DNA from: Ectothiorhodospira haloalkaliphila ATCC 51935
Lineage (GTDB): Bacteria > Pseudomonadota > Gammaproteobacteria > Ectothiorhodospirales > Ectothiorhodospiraceae
Length of the DNA stretch: 64,000 nt
Reading direction: 5' to 3'
Assembly: GCF_000633935.1 (NCBI RefSeq)
Contig: NZ_KK214996.1
Span: 761,880 to 825,879, forward strand
Shown here piece after piece: positions 18,624-28,523 of the stretch. A program made the translations under genes and the position numbers. The notes below the pieces were generated by a model. That model was not told the DNA's origin. It made no database searches and worked only from the letters and a program-made list of their open reading frames with translations. Position 1 is the first letter of the stretch. Every line of letters begins with the position of its first letter.

Positions 18624-20715
18624 GGTGATGCTCCACCCGGCCCCGCAGCTGCACGGCGCTGCCCGCCAGATGGATGGCTCGCCCATGGAGGATCACCACA
18701 CCACGGGCCGGCAGCAGGGTGATCCCCGCCTCGGGGGTGCCGATGACGATGGGGCGCCCACGCCGGGATCGGATATGCAGATCCCGGTTTGCCCACAGGT
18801 ACACATCCCCTTGCACCTGCCAGCGACCATCCCCCGCGACCACCTCCAGGCCCACCCGATCACCGCTGGCGAGGTTCAGTTCGCGGGCGGCCGTCACCTG
18901 CAGCCCCCCTTCAGTCACCATGGCCACGTGGCGGCGAGCGCGCCCACACCAGTCAGCCGCAGCCCCATGGAGACATTGCCCCATAACCTGAACCGAGGCT
19001 TCGCCTGCCACACGCTCATGCCGATCCCCCCCGGCCCGCGCCTCCAGATCGCCACCGCACCGAATGTGCAGGCAACCACCGGTGGTGGCAATCAGCGCCC
19101 CCTGCCGGCAGATCAGGGACAGCATGGCCGCATCCGCGTGGGAATCCAGGGCCAGCAAATGCTGCTCATTGCGGGTGAACAACCTCAGCAGCGCCCGCCC
19201 CTCCCGATCGTCCATCAGCAGGGTGTGACCGCTGGCGCTGCGGTAGCGGTTCGTCGTGTCATCCGGGCCGTTCACCGGATTGGCATGGGCCCCATCGAAG
19301 CCGGCGCCGGCGATCACCGCAAAGCCATCCGGATCACCGCCCAGAATCAGCAGGCTCACGGGTTGACCAGGATGCAGCGGCGCATGCCAGCCACTGGCCC
19401 GGCCATCCTGCCCAGGTGGAGCGACGTAAGGGGTCAGGCGCCCCCAGCGGCCCCTCCTGTCGGGCTCCACGAGGCCCGCATCCTCGAACAGCCCGCGGGC
19501 CCGCTGGCGCCCGGCCTCATCCAGGTCCGGGACGTTCAATCCCTGAATCCGGGCTTGCAGCATATCCGGCAACGACCCGTGACGACGGGGCTCGTCGGGT
19601 CGATAGGGAATATCCCCGGGGCACAGCCGTACCCGATTGCAATAAGCCCATCGACCCGACGCATCGGAGCGCGCCCGATGCAGCACGGATTCCACACGCC
19701 AAACCCCCGGGGGGACTGAGGGGTGGTCCGGGGCCGATATCCGCACCCGGTCTCCGGGCTGCAGATCCTGCACCGTGGTCTCCAGCAACACGGTACGAGC
19801 CCGACAGGCCTCTCGCTGGGCCAGGATACGTGCACGCCATTCCAGGCTTTGGCTGTCATGCAGCCCCCAGCCCGGATGGTCCTGAATCCCTTCGCCATGC
19901 CCGGTATCCGCCAGGGCCTCGCAGGGCCGGCCATCTGCCAGCCGACCCCGAACCCGTACCTGCCGGCAGACCTGGCGATGATGCTCCCGGACGCTGAAAA
20001 CCCCCGGGGCTCGATCCCCCCACCCCCCGGGTGATCCCAGCCAGTCCAGCACCCGTGGCGGGTTCGCATCCAGGCCGTCTGCCAGTCGCAACGTCTCCAT
20101 TCCCTGGACCACGGCCAGCCGCGTGTGAATACCGGCCCGGGCCAGCACCCGAAACAGCAGATCGGCGTCGCTCTCGTCCGCCTGCAGGATGGCCCCGCGA
20201 CGCGGGTGATCCAGGGTGAGGTACCGGGCATCCACCGCCACCCCCAGCGGATCCAGCAGTTCACGGGCGAGGTCCACCGCATCCAGACCGGCGAACAGGC
20301 GGGTGTGGCGATGCAGGGTCAGTCCCGCCAGGCGGCTGCGCAGGGTGAGGCGCCAGCGCCGCCCCACGTCCCCAGCCAGACCACTGGGGCGACAGGCCAT
20401 CAGAATGCCCTGCCATTCACGCACAGAGCCGGGGGCGGCAGACAGCGTCAAACGGGCCGACGCCCCCAGACGCTCCAGACATGCCGATCCGGCATGGATC
20501 ACCTCCACCTCCATGCGGGTGATACGGGACAACCCCTCGCGCAGCCGAAGGGCCACGACGGGCAGATCCAGGCCGCCCAGGGTCAGGCGCAAGGTCGAAT
20601 CCGGGACAACCCGGGATAAAGGGGTGTGATGGGGCTGTCTGGCAGGCACATCCATGGGCATCGAAGGACTTCCCTGGTCCGTGGGAGGAGGCATGAACAT
20701 ATCACCGCCGGGCAT
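18607..20715 (-). CDS. vgrG: VgrG/TssI-like spike protein
   Basis: A 702-residue protein like the type VI secretion spike. The first 350 residues resemble phage gpD/gp27 base-plate folds (SRITRMEVEVIHAG, DADLLFRVLARAGI). The middle contains an OB-like region with HPGQPVSLLILGGDPDG and NRYRSASGHTLLMDD, typical of VgrG gp5. The C-terminus is a run of short beta-strands like the gp5 needle. No catalytic extension or PAAR domain is visible. No other type VI genes occur in the window, so it is an orphan spike or part of a contractile device encoded elsewhere. The start is uncertain: ATG at 20715, 20700 or 20694. Its 3' end overlaps fbpC. Confidence 0.75.
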   Translation of the reverse strand: MPGGDMFMPPPTDQGSPSMPMDVPARQPHHTPLSRVVPDSTLRLTLGGLDLPVVALRLREGLSRITRMEVEVIHAGSACLERLGASARLTLSAAPGSVREWQGILMACRPSGLAGDVGRRWRLTLRSRLAGLTLHRHTRLFAGLDAVDLARELLDPLGVAVDARYLTLDHPRRGAILQADESDADLLFRVLARAGIHTRLAVVQGMETLRLADGLDANPPRVLDWLGSPGGWGDRAPGVFSVREHHRQVCRQVRVRGRLADGRPCEALADTGHGEGIQDHPGWGLHDSQSLEWRARILAQREACRARTVLLETTVQDLQPGDRVRISAPDHPSVPPGVWRVESVLHRARSDASGRWAYCNRVRLCPGDIPYRPDEPRRHGSLPDMLQARIQGLNVPDLDEAGRQRARGLFEDAGLVEPDRRGRWGRLTPYVAPPGQDGRASGWHAPLHPGQPVSLLILGGDPDGFAVIAGAGFDGAHANPVNGPDDTTNRYRSASGHTLLMDDREGRALLRLFTRNEQHLLALDSHADAAMLSLICRQGALIATTGGCLHIRCGGDLEARAGGDRHERVAGEASVQVMGQCLHGAAADWCGRARRHVAMVTEGGLQVTAARELNLASGDRVGLEVVAGDGRWQVQGDVYLWANRDLHIRSRRGRPIVIGTPEAGITLLPARGVVILHGRAIHLAGSAVQLRGRVEHHLSGGR

Positions 20716-21213
20716 GGCTTTGAAGGGCAGACCAATGGCATGAAAAAAGCCCTTTAAAACCCTTCAAAAATGCGTCCCGAAGCGTTATGGTGGCGCCCGT
20801 TCCCGGAGGGATGCGAACCCTGGCCCCTGGCCACCCCGTCCGCATCCCCGTGCAGGTTGAAAACCCTGCCCGGGGGCCTTTGTGAGGCAATAGAGGATTC
20901 ACCTCTCGTATGGACAGTTGCAGTACAAACGGCACACGCGCGGCGGCCCTTCCGGCCTTGCCCAGGATGGTGTGCAGCGTCCATCGGGACGAGCGCCCCG
21001 CAATGGTCATCTGACCTTCCCGGGCCCTCCCCCAGGCGCCGCCATCCGGCACGCACGGGAGAGCCCGACACCCGACTTCGCGTCCCCACGCCCGGCCCGG
21101 CCGGTCCCGTGGGGGTACGGCATTGATGTCGGGATCATCTCTCCCCACCCTCCGCCCGTTGCCATATCCGCCAGACCGCGCAGCACGCCCCCGGGCAAGA
21201 AGGAAACGATGAG
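20716..21213. other. Long intergenic region between divergent vgrG and a small unknown gene
   Basis: 498 bases without a convincing gene. It must contain the promoters of the two divergent genes, but no clear -35/-10 pair was recognised. Read leftward, 20788-20840 resembles the end of a tRNA: a GGTTCGCATCC hairpin, then GCGCCACCA, with GGTGGC/GCCACC able to pair around it. A full cloverleaf could not be built, so it is not called as tRNA. Short open frames here look like non-coding GC-rich sequence. Confidence 0.5.
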
Positions 21214-21606
21214 ATGACCGAGATGATGACCAAGGCCAATGACCACTTCGAAACCAGCCGCAACCAGGCCATCCACTGGATTGATGAGCGCCAGGACCCC
21301 GCACTGCAGACTGTGGACCGGGCCGTTAGACAAGGGCATTACCAGACTGCCCGTACCCGGTTTCTGAAACTGGCCGAGTCATCCCAGATCGGTGTTCTCC
21401 AGCACATCCCCCAGCAGGATGCCGTTCGCCTGGCAGGCGGCTTGCCCACCTACACCGTCGCCCGCCTGTTCGAGCGCCTGCCCCGTCATCTGGGTCGTGC
21501 CATCGTGCAGTCCCTGCCCGAGGGCAAACGCCAGGGCGTGGTGGTCATCCTCAACCATCGCCGTCACGACCCCCGCAACCTGCAGAGACGCCAGCTACAG
21601 GGCTGA
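21214..21606 (+). CDS. Small hypothetical protein, helical
   Basis: A 130-residue protein with no recognised family. It appears entirely alpha-helical. The C-terminal half (VARLFERLPRHLGRAIVQSLP) has the leucine/proline spacing seen in the helical N-terminal domain of MgtE-type proteins, which is a weak resemblance. There is no signal peptide or membrane segment. AAGGAAACG lies upstream of the ATG. It lies 170 bases before tamA on the same strand, but a shared transcript is not certain. Codon use matches the surrounding genes, supporting a real gene. Confidence 0.55.
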   Translation: MTEMMTKANDHFETSRNQAIHWIDERQDPALQTVDRAVRQGHYQTARTRFLKLAESSQIGVLQHIPQQDAVRLAGGLPTYTVARLFERLPRHLGRAIVQSLPEGKRQGVVVILNHRRHDPRNLQRRQLQG

Positions 21607-21775
21607 AGCCCCTGCCCCCTGCGAGGCCAGCGCGGTAAACCCCGAGTGGCCCCGCAGGAGGCATACCCCATGCCCATGGGTTATCCTTGGCATCATCACC
21701 AAGGACCCGGCCCCGCTTCCACGTGAACCAAGCGACCCTCCCGGTGTCCGATGGAAAAGGATCCTCAATCGCCCC

Positions 21776-23557
21776 ATGACACCCGCCCTCATCCCTGAAG
21801 TCTCCATCCATCCCTCGCGACGGCCACGCCCCAGGACCCGGCTGACGTCGGCGTTCGCGGCCGTGTTACTGCTGGTGATGGCGTCGAGTGCCTGGGGCAG
21901 CCCCAGGGTGGAGATCTCCGGCGGCGACAGTGAAATTCGGGATAACATTCGCGCCCACCTGGGTCTTGCCCGCGAGGGATGCGACCTGCCCCCCTGGCGG
22001 GAACGCCCGCTGGTGCGGGCGGCCCGGGAGGATGCCCGCAACGCCTTGCGAGCCCTGGGGTATTACAGCCCGGAGATCGACATTGATTTCCAACGCATCG
22101 ACGACTGCTGGCGACTGAACGTCCGGGTGGACCCGGGTCCGCCGGTACGCATCCGTTCCATGGATGTGGCATTGACCGGTGCCGCCAGTGAGGATTCGGC
22201 CTTCCAAGAGTTCCTGGGCAACCTGCCCCTGCGCGAAGGCCAGCGCCTGCGCCACAACCAGTACGAGCAGATCAAGAGTGGCCTCAACCGGCTGGCATCC
22301 TCCCGTGGCTATTTCTATGCCCGGTTCACCACCACCCAGATCCGGGTTCAGGTCAGCGAGCAGGCCGCCGATGTGGTGGTGCACATGGACAGCGGCCCCC
22401 GTTACCGCTTTGGCCCAGTCAGCGTGGAGCAGGACATCCTCCACGATGAACTGGTCCAGAAGTTCGTACCCTTCCAGCAGGGCAGCGACTTTGAGAGTCG
22501 ACGCCTGATCCAGCTGCAGCAGGCCTTCATCGACAGCGGTTATTTCTCCGATGTGCGCGTGGATACCCACCCGGAGGATGCCGAAGATCTGGAAATCCCC
22601 ATCACGGCCACCCTGGGCGCCCGCAACAAATGGTCCTATCTGGCTGGCGTGGGGGTGAGCACGGACATCGGCCCCCGGCTGCGCCTCGGCCTGGAAAACC
22701 ACCGAGCCAATCTGTCCGGACACCGCTATGGTGCAGACCTGGAACTGTCACCGGTGCGCTCCAGTATCGGCCTCAACTATCAGATCCCCCTGGGGGACCC
22801 GGCCCGGGAACGACTGGATCTCACCGCGGGCTTTCAGACCGAAAGTACCGACACCGCCGACGGTGACCTGTTCACCCTGGGGGTCGCCCACATCCGGCAA
22901 AGACCCTCGGGCTGGACCCATACCCGCTTCCTGCGCTACGAGCACGAGGACTACAAGATCTCCGACACCCGGGGCACCTCAAGGCTATTGACCCCCGGTC
23001 TGGAATGGTCACGCATCCAGGCGGATCACCCCATCTTCCCGCGCCAGGGCTGGCGCCTGAGCGCCAACGTGCGTGGCGCATCCGAAGACCTGCTCTCCAC
23101 CGTCACCTTCGGCCAGGCCACGGGCCGGGCCAAGTTGATCACTCCCCTGGGCCAGGGACGCCTGCTCACCCGGGCAGATGCCGGCACCACGGCAGTGGAT
23201 GAATTTGCCGAGCTGCCCAGTTCCGTGCGGTTCTTCGCCGGCGGCGACAACAGCGTGCGCGGCTACGGTTACCAAAAGCTGGGGCCCACCAATGATGACG
23301 GCGAGGTGATCGGTGGACGGCATTTCTTCACCGCCAGCGTGGAGGCCGAATATCCCATCGTCGGTCAATGGAGTGCCGCCGTGTTCGTGGACGGAGGTAA
23401 CGCCTTCGAGCGCCTGGACGACTACAACGCCAAGTACGGCGTCGGGGCCGGTGTACGCTGGCGCTCGCCCATCGGGCCGATTCGTGTGGATATCGCCCAT
23501 CCCACCGATGGCGATGACAACTTCCGGCTGCACCTGACCATGGGAATGGATCTGTGA
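21776..23557 (+). CDS. tamA: Translocation and assembly module outer-membrane protein TamA
   Basis: A 593-residue Omp85-family protein, close to the 577 of E. coli TamA. The N-terminal part has a signal peptide (AFAAVLLLVMASSAWG). POTRA domains follow (residues about 40-270, for example GYYSPEIDIDF and SGYFSDVRVDTHPED). The C-terminal half is the beta-barrel, with VRFFAGGDNSVRGYGYQKLGP as the conserved barrel segment. It inserts and assembles outer-membrane and autotransporter proteins together with TamB. The ATG at 21776 is chosen because it precedes the signal peptide; upstream in-frame sequence looks non-coding. Its stop overlaps the GTG of tamB. Confidence 0.94.
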   Translation: MTPALIPEVSIHPSRRPRPRTRLTSAFAAVLLLVMASSAWGSPRVEISGGDSEIRDNIRAHLGLAREGCDLPPWRERPLVRAAREDARNALRALGYYSPEIDIDFQRIDDCWRLNVRVDPGPPVRIRSMDVALTGAASEDSAFQEFLGNLPLREGQRLRHNQYEQIKSGLNRLASSRGYFYARFTTTQIRVQVSEQAADVVVHMDSGPRYRFGPVSVEQDILHDELVQKFVPFQQGSDFESRRLIQLQQAFIDSGYFSDVRVDTHPEDAEDLEIPITATLGARNKWSYLAGVGVSTDIGPRLRLGLENHRANLSGHRYGADLELSPVRSSIGLNYQIPLGDPARERLDLTAGFQTESTDTADGDLFTLGVAHIRQRPSGWTHTRFLRYEHEDYKISDTRGTSRLLTPGLEWSRIQADHPIFPRQGWRLSANVRGASEDLLSTVTFGQATGRAKLITPLGQGRLLTRADAGTTAVDEFAELPSSVRFFAGGDNSVRGYGYQKLGPTNDDGEVIGGRHFFTASVEAEYPIVGQWSAAVFVDGGNAFERLDDYNAKYGVGAGVRWRSPIGPIRVDIAHPTDGDDNFRLHLTMGMDL

Positions 23558-26500
23558 TACGACGCGCCCTGATCAGCTTCGTCGTGGTGCTGTTGCTGCT
23601 GGTGGCCCTGATCACCGGCCTGGTGACGGCCCTGGTGGCCACCGAACCCGGCGCCCGCCTGGTGGTCAAGCAGGGCGTGGGCTTCGTGCCGGGGGAACTG
23701 CGCATCGAACAGGTGAGCGGCACCCTGCTCACCGGCCTGCGGGCCGAGGGGGTGGTCTACACCCACGAGGCCCTGAACGCGTCCCTGGAAAGCCTCGACC
23801 TGCAGATGGAACTGCTGCCCCTGACCGGTCTGGCAGTGCATATCAATGCACTGGATGCCCAGGGCCTGGAGCTCACTCTCACACCGGATCCCGACGCGCC
23901 ACCGCCGGACCCGGATGCGCCCTTCACCCTGCCCGATGCCATCCCCATGCCGGTCACGGTGGATCTGACCCAAGGGGTGATTCAGAACATCCGCTTTCGC
24001 ACCCAGGAGCAGGCCGAACCGATCCTCGTGGATGAGGTGCGCCTGACCCTGCACCTGGATGCCGAGCGTGCCCTCATCCGTGATCTGAACGCCCAGACGC
24101 CCGACATTCAGGCCAGGGCCTCCGGTCGCGCGGCCCTGGCCCAACCTTACCCCCTTGCCCTGTCGCTGGACTGGCAACTGGATCTGCCCGAGGCCGCCCG
24201 GGAGCTCTTGCCGGACGAACCCGCCCGCGGGCGACTGGCCCTGGAGGGAGATCTGGACAGCCTGACAATCCATCATCGGTTGCTGGGTCCGTTGTCCCTG
24301 GTCAGCGCGGGTCGCATCAATCAACCGATCACCGATCTCAATCTTGACCTGACCCACCAGTGGGAACCCTTCGAGCTGGATCTGGCACCCGAACAGCGCC
24401 TGTCCGTGGCCTCGGGCACCCTCACCACGCGAGGTGGTCTGGAGGCTTATGAACTGGGTCTGAGCGCGGCCCTGCAGGTCACCGACCTGCCCGCTGCAAA
24501 CCTGGCCCTCGCCGCCGATGGGAACCTGGAATCCCTGAATCTGGCCCCCCTGTCCGTGACCAGTCCGGCCGGCAACCTGGAAGTGGCCGGTCGCCTGGGC
24601 TGGGTCGACGCCCCGGACTGGGCACTACAAGTTCGTGGACGGGACCTGAATCCCGCTGAGTTCGTGGCGGACCTGACCGGCCGCCTCAACCTGGACCTGC
24701 ACACCCGGGGGCGCCTGGATCCGGAACAGGGGGTGGTGGCGCAGGTGGACCTGCAGCGTCTGGCGGGTCAACTGCGTGACTATCCCGTGACGGGCCAGGG
24801 GCAGGTAGCCATCGAAGGCACTACCCTCAACACCCCCGGCTTGAGACTGGGCGTGGGCGAGAACCGCCTGAGCACCCGCGGTCGGGTGAGCGACACCCTG
24901 GCACTGGACTTTGATCTCAATGCCCCGGACCTGCCTGCTCTGTGGCCGGGACTGGAAGGTCGGGTGAACGCCAGCGGACAGGTGAGCGGCCCCCTGGAGG
25001 CCCCGGTGGTCTCCACCCGGGCAGACATCCGCGACCTGGGCCTGGGGGATCTCTCCCTGGCTCGACTGGATCTGGACCTGGAGGCCGGGGTGAGTCCCGA
25101 CAGCCCCCTGCGCCTGGACCTGGAGGCTCGCGACCTGCGGCTTGGGCAGGACCTGGAACTGAGCAGCCTCAGCCTGCAGGGCAGTGGCACCGCGCAGGCC
25201 CATGAGATCAACCTGGACCTGGAGGCGGATCAGGGCCAACTGGGGCTCACCCTGGAAGGCGCCCTGGACGAGGGCCCCGCCTGGGCGGGCCAGCTCACCC
25301 GCCTGGATCTGGATCAGCCCCAGGCAGGTGCCTGGCAGCTGCAAACCGCCGTAGGCCTCCATGCCTCTCCCCATGCGGCAGGCCTGGAGGACAGCCTCTG
25401 CCTGGCACAGAACGAGGGTCGCCTGTGTCTGGACGGCCACTGGTCCGCCGAGGCGGGGGCCGCAGCCGACCTGCAACTGACCGAGCTCTCCCTGCAGATT
25501 CTGACCCCCTTCCTGCCCCCCAACCTGCGGATTGACGGCTCGCTGGGTGCCACGGCGAGCCTGCGCCTGGACGATCAGCTATGGCTCGAGGCACGGGTGG
25601 AGCCCAGCGCCGGAGAGCTGCGTCTGCGGGACCTGGACGACGAGGAACACATCATCCCCTACCAGGACGGCCAGGTGGATCTGCTCGTTGAGGACCGGGA
25701 CATCACCGCGCGCCTGGCACTGGGCTTTCTGGAGGGCGGACAGGTTGACGGCCGACTGGACGCCCGTCAACGGGACGACGGCGACCTGGACCTGGACGGC
25801 GACGTCCAGGTGGCCCTGGACGAATTCCGCTGGCTGATGCCGCTGGTTCCCCAGGTGACAGACCCCGGTGGGCGCCTGCGTGTGGACCTGACCGTGGGCG
25901 GCACCACGGCGGATCCCCGCATCGAGGGCCTGCTGACCCTCACCGAGGGCACGGCCTTCATCACCGAGGCGGGCATCACCGTGGAGGCCCTGAATCTGGA
26001 GCTGCGCAACGAGGGCCTGGAACGCCTGGTGTTCGCGGGTGACATGCGCTCCGGCCCCGGCGCCCTGGAGGTGGATGGCGAGGTGCAGCTGGCCGACGGG
26101 GACATGCCCATCATCATCAACGTGCGCGGGGATCGTTTCCAGGCCGCGCGTCGCCCCGATGTGCAGGCCCTGGTCAGCCCGGATCTGCGCATCACCCTCA
26201 TCGGCCAGCGGGCCATCGTCACCGGTCAGGTGGAGATTCCCGAAGCACGAGTGGAACTGGTGGAACTGCCGCCCCAGGCGGTGTCCGTCTCCCGGGACGA
26301 GCTGATCCTGGATGACGAGGAAGAGGCGGGTGAGGCGCTGGTGGTGATCGCCCGGGTGCGGGTCATCCTGGGAGATGACGTGCGCATCAGCGGCTATGGC
26401 CTGGAGGCCCGCCTGACCGGCGACATCGCCGTGCAGGACTCGCCGGGAAGGCCCACCAGACTGGTGGGCGAAGTGCGCGTGGCTGAGGGCCGCTACAAGG

Positions 26501-27051
26501 CCTACGGACAGGACCTGACCGTGGAACGGGGCATCATCGTATTCCAGGGTCCGCCGGAGAACCCGGGGCTGAACATCCGGGCGTCCAGAAGTGTGCCCGC
26601 CTACGACGTGGTCGTGGGGCTGGAGATCGGTGGCACCCTGGAAGAGCCCCGCTCACGGGTCTTCTCGGAGCCCCCCATGGAGGACAGCGATGCCCTGGCC
26701 TTTCTGGTGACGGGGCGCCCCCTGTCGGGCGCAGGCGAGGGAGAGGCCACCGACATCGTGTCGGCGGTGGCCATGTTCGGCATCGAAAGAGGTGGCTTCA
26801 TCACCGACCGCATCGGTCAGGAGGTGGGCCTGGACGAGTTCACCGTGGACACGGGCACAGAACTGGAGGATTCGGCCCTGATGATGGGCAAGTATCTCTC
26901 GCCGCGCCTGTTCCTGCGCTACAGCGTGGGCCTGTTCGATCGGGTGAATACCGTCATGCTGCGTTACCAGCTCACCCGTACCCTGAGCCTTGAAACCCGC
27001 TCCAGCAGCGAGGCCCAGAGCATGGACCTGCTCTACCGGCGCGAGCGTTGA
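23554..27051 (+). CDS. tamB: Translocation and assembly module inner-membrane protein TamB
   Basis: A 1165-residue AsmA-like protein anchored by one N-terminal helix (LISFVVVLLLLVALITGLV). A long periplasmic stretch of repeating beta-segments follows, forming the hydrophobic groove that spans the periplasm. The C-terminal 250 residues match the conserved TamB (DUF490) domain, including YKAYGQDLTVERG and ILNIRAS-like segments. It works with TamA and probably carries phospholipids or beta-barrel precursors to the outer membrane. The GTG start at 23554 overlaps the tamA stop (GTGA), as is common for this pair. Length fits the family (about 1100-1300). Confidence 0.93.
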   Translation: MIRRALISFVVVLLLLVALITGLVTALVATEPGARLVVKQGVGFVPGELRIEQVSGTLLTGLRAEGVVYTHEALNASLESLDLQMELLPLTGLAVHINALDAQGLELTLTPDPDAPPPDPDAPFTLPDAIPMPVTVDLTQGVIQNIRFRTQEQAEPILVDEVRLTLHLDAERALIRDLNAQTPDIQARASGRAALAQPYPLALSLDWQLDLPEAARELLPDEPARGRLALEGDLDSLTIHHRLLGPLSLVSAGRINQPITDLNLDLTHQWEPFELDLAPEQRLSVASGTLTTRGGLEAYELGLSAALQVTDLPAANLALAADGNLESLNLAPLSVTSPAGNLEVAGRLGWVDAPDWALQVRGRDLNPAEFVADLTGRLNLDLHTRGRLDPEQGVVAQVDLQRLAGQLRDYPVTGQGQVAIEGTTLNTPGLRLGVGENRLSTRGRVSDTLALDFDLNAPDLPALWPGLEGRVNASGQVSGPLEAPVVSTRADIRDLGLGDLSLARLDLDLEAGVSPDSPLRLDLEARDLRLGQDLELSSLSLQGSGTAQAHEINLDLEADQGQLGLTLEGALDEGPAWAGQLTRLDLDQPQAGAWQLQTAVGLHASPHAAGLEDSLCLAQNEGRLCLDGHWSAEAGAAADLQLTELSLQILTPFLPPNLRIDGSLGATASLRLDDQLWLEARVEPSAGELRLRDLDDEEHIIPYQDGQVDLLVEDRDITARLALGFLEGGQVDGRLDARQRDDGDLDLDGDVQVALDEFRWLMPLVPQVTDPGGRLRVDLTVGGTTADPRIEGLLTLTEGTAFITEAGITVEALNLELRNEGLERLVFAGDMRSGPGALEVDGEVQLADGDMPIIINVRGDRFQAARRPDVQALVSPDLRITLIGQRAIVTGQVEIPEARVELVELPPQAVSVSRDELILDDEEEAGEALVVIARVRVILGDDVRISGYGLEARLTGDIAVQDSPGRPTRLVGEVRVAEGRYKAYGQDLTVERGIIVFQGPPENPGLNIRASRSVPAYDVVVGLEIGGTLEEPRSRVFSEPPMEDSDALAFLVTGRPLSGAGEGEATDIVSAVAMFGIERGGFITDRIGQEVGLDEFTVDTGTELEDSALMMGKYLSPRLFLRYSVGLFDRVNTVMLRYQLTRTLSLETRSSSEAQSMDLLYRRER

Positions 27052-27120
27052 CCCAGGCCCCTGTTACCCCGCGCTGAGCGGGAGTAGGCTGGGTGCAAGC
27101 CCATCGATCAAGGCCCTGCC

Positions 27121-28521
27121 ATGGCCCAGCTCACCTTCCTGGGCGCCACCGGCGAAGTCACCGGCTCGCGCTACCTCATCGAGACCGAAACCACCCGTCT
27201 GCTGCTGGAGTGTGGCCTGCAGCAGGGCGGACGCCAGGCCGGCGAGGCCAACCAGGCCTCCCTCAAGGCATTGGCCGACAGCGTGGATGCGGTCGTCCTC
27301 TCCCATGGCCACCTGGACCACGCCGGCCTCCTGCCCAAGCTGGTGAGGGATGGTTACCGGGGCCCCATTTACTGCACCACCGGCACCCGGGACCTGTTGC
27401 ACATCATGCTGCGGGACTCCGCGCATGTCATGTCCAAGGATGTGGAATGGGAGAACAAATGGCGCCAACGCGCCGGCAAGGATCTGATCGAACCGCTTTA
27501 CAACATGGACGATGTGGAAGCCGCCCTGGACCAGTGTTGCGCCGTGGACTATGGCCACCTGCAGGCGGTGGGCAAGAACATCCAGCTCAAGTTCCACGAT
27601 GCCGGACATATCCTGGGTTCGGCCATCGTCGAGATGGTCCTCCAGGACGGCGGGCGCTCCCGTCATCTTGTCTTCTCCGGAGACCTGGGCAATCCGGACT
27701 CGGTGCTCATGAACACGCCGGCCCGGCTCACCCATGCCGACCTGGTGATGCTGGAGAGCACCTACGGCAACCGGGATCACCGCCCTCTTGAAGAGACCAT
27801 CGAAGAACTGGCCGGCATCCTGAAAGAGGCCCATGAGGCCGGCGGTAACGTGCTCATCCCCGCCTTCGCCGTAGGTCGCACCCAGGAGGTGCTCTACCAC
27901 CTGGGCCGACTGCATCATCAAGGGCGCCTGCCTCAGCAGAAGGTCTTTCTGGACAGCCCGATGGGCATCCAGGTCACGGAGCTTTACGCCAGACGCCGCA
28001 AACTGCTCAATGGCGCCGACATGGATGAACTGGACCGGGCATCAGGGGGCGATCTCCAGCGTTATCTGCCCCAGTTGCAGTTCACCCGACGGGTGGAAGA
28101 ATCCATGGCCATCAACCAGATCACGGGGGGCGCCATCATCATAGCCGGTGCCGGCATGTGCAATGGCGGACGCATCACCCACCACTTCAAGTACAACCTG
28201 TGGCGCCGCCAGACACACCTGGTCATCGTCGGCTTTCAGGCACAAGGCACGCTGGGACGAAAACTGGTGGACGGAGCCAAAAGGATCAAGGTGCTCGGCA
28301 ACGAGTTGGCGGTGGCCGCCAAGGTCCACACCCTGGGGGGGCTGTCCGCCCATGCCGGGCAGTCGGCTCTGCTGGACTGGGCCGGGGCCTTCAAGAACCA
28401 GCCGGTGTTCCACATGGTGCACGGGGAACCCGAGGCCCGGGAGGCGCTTGCGGAGGCCCTGCGCACCCGGGCCAAACGCGATGCCCGGGTGCCGGAGTTG
28501 GGACAGACCGTGGAGATCTGA
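27121..28521 (+). CDS. Beta-CASP metallo-beta-lactamase RNA exonuclease-like protein
   Basis: A 466-residue MBL-fold nuclease. HGHLDHAG near residue 62 is the HxHxDH zinc site. HDAGHILGSA and FSGDLGN supply further metal ligands. The beta-CASP insert contains PAFAVGRTQEVLYHL, and the C-terminal RMMBL region has GLSAHAGQSALLDW. This matches the CPSF/YSH1-like bacterial RNA-processing exonuclease group. It probably cleaves or trims RNA in the cytoplasm. It is a single gene 69 bases after tamB. Its stop is two bases from the end of convergent ilvD, leaving no room for a dedicated terminator. Confidence 0.88.
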   Translation: MAQLTFLGATGEVTGSRYLIETETTRLLLECGLQQGGRQAGEANQASLKALADSVDAVVLSHGHLDHAGLLPKLVRDGYRGPIYCTTGTRDLLHIMLRDSAHVMSKDVEWENKWRQRAGKDLIEPLYNMDDVEAALDQCCAVDYGHLQAVGKNIQLKFHDAGHILGSAIVEMVLQDGGRSRHLVFSGDLGNPDSVLMNTPARLTHADLVMLESTYGNRDHRPLEETIEELAGILKEAHEAGGNVLIPAFAVGRTQEVLYHLGRLHHQGRLPQQKVFLDSPMGIQVTELYARRRKLLNGADMDELDRASGGDLQRYLPQLQFTRRVEESMAINQITGGAIIIAGAGMCNGGRITHHFKYNLWRRQTHLVIVGFQAQGTLGRKLVDGAKRIKVLGNELAVAAKVHTLGGLSAHAGQSALLDWAGAFKNQPVFHMVHGEPEAREALAEALRTRAKRDARVPELGQTVEI

Positions 28522-28523
28522 CC

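Noticed and set aside
20788-20840. tRNA gene
   Set aside because: A T-arm-like hairpin and CCA are present, but acceptor, D-arm and anticodon stems with correct spacing could not be drawn.
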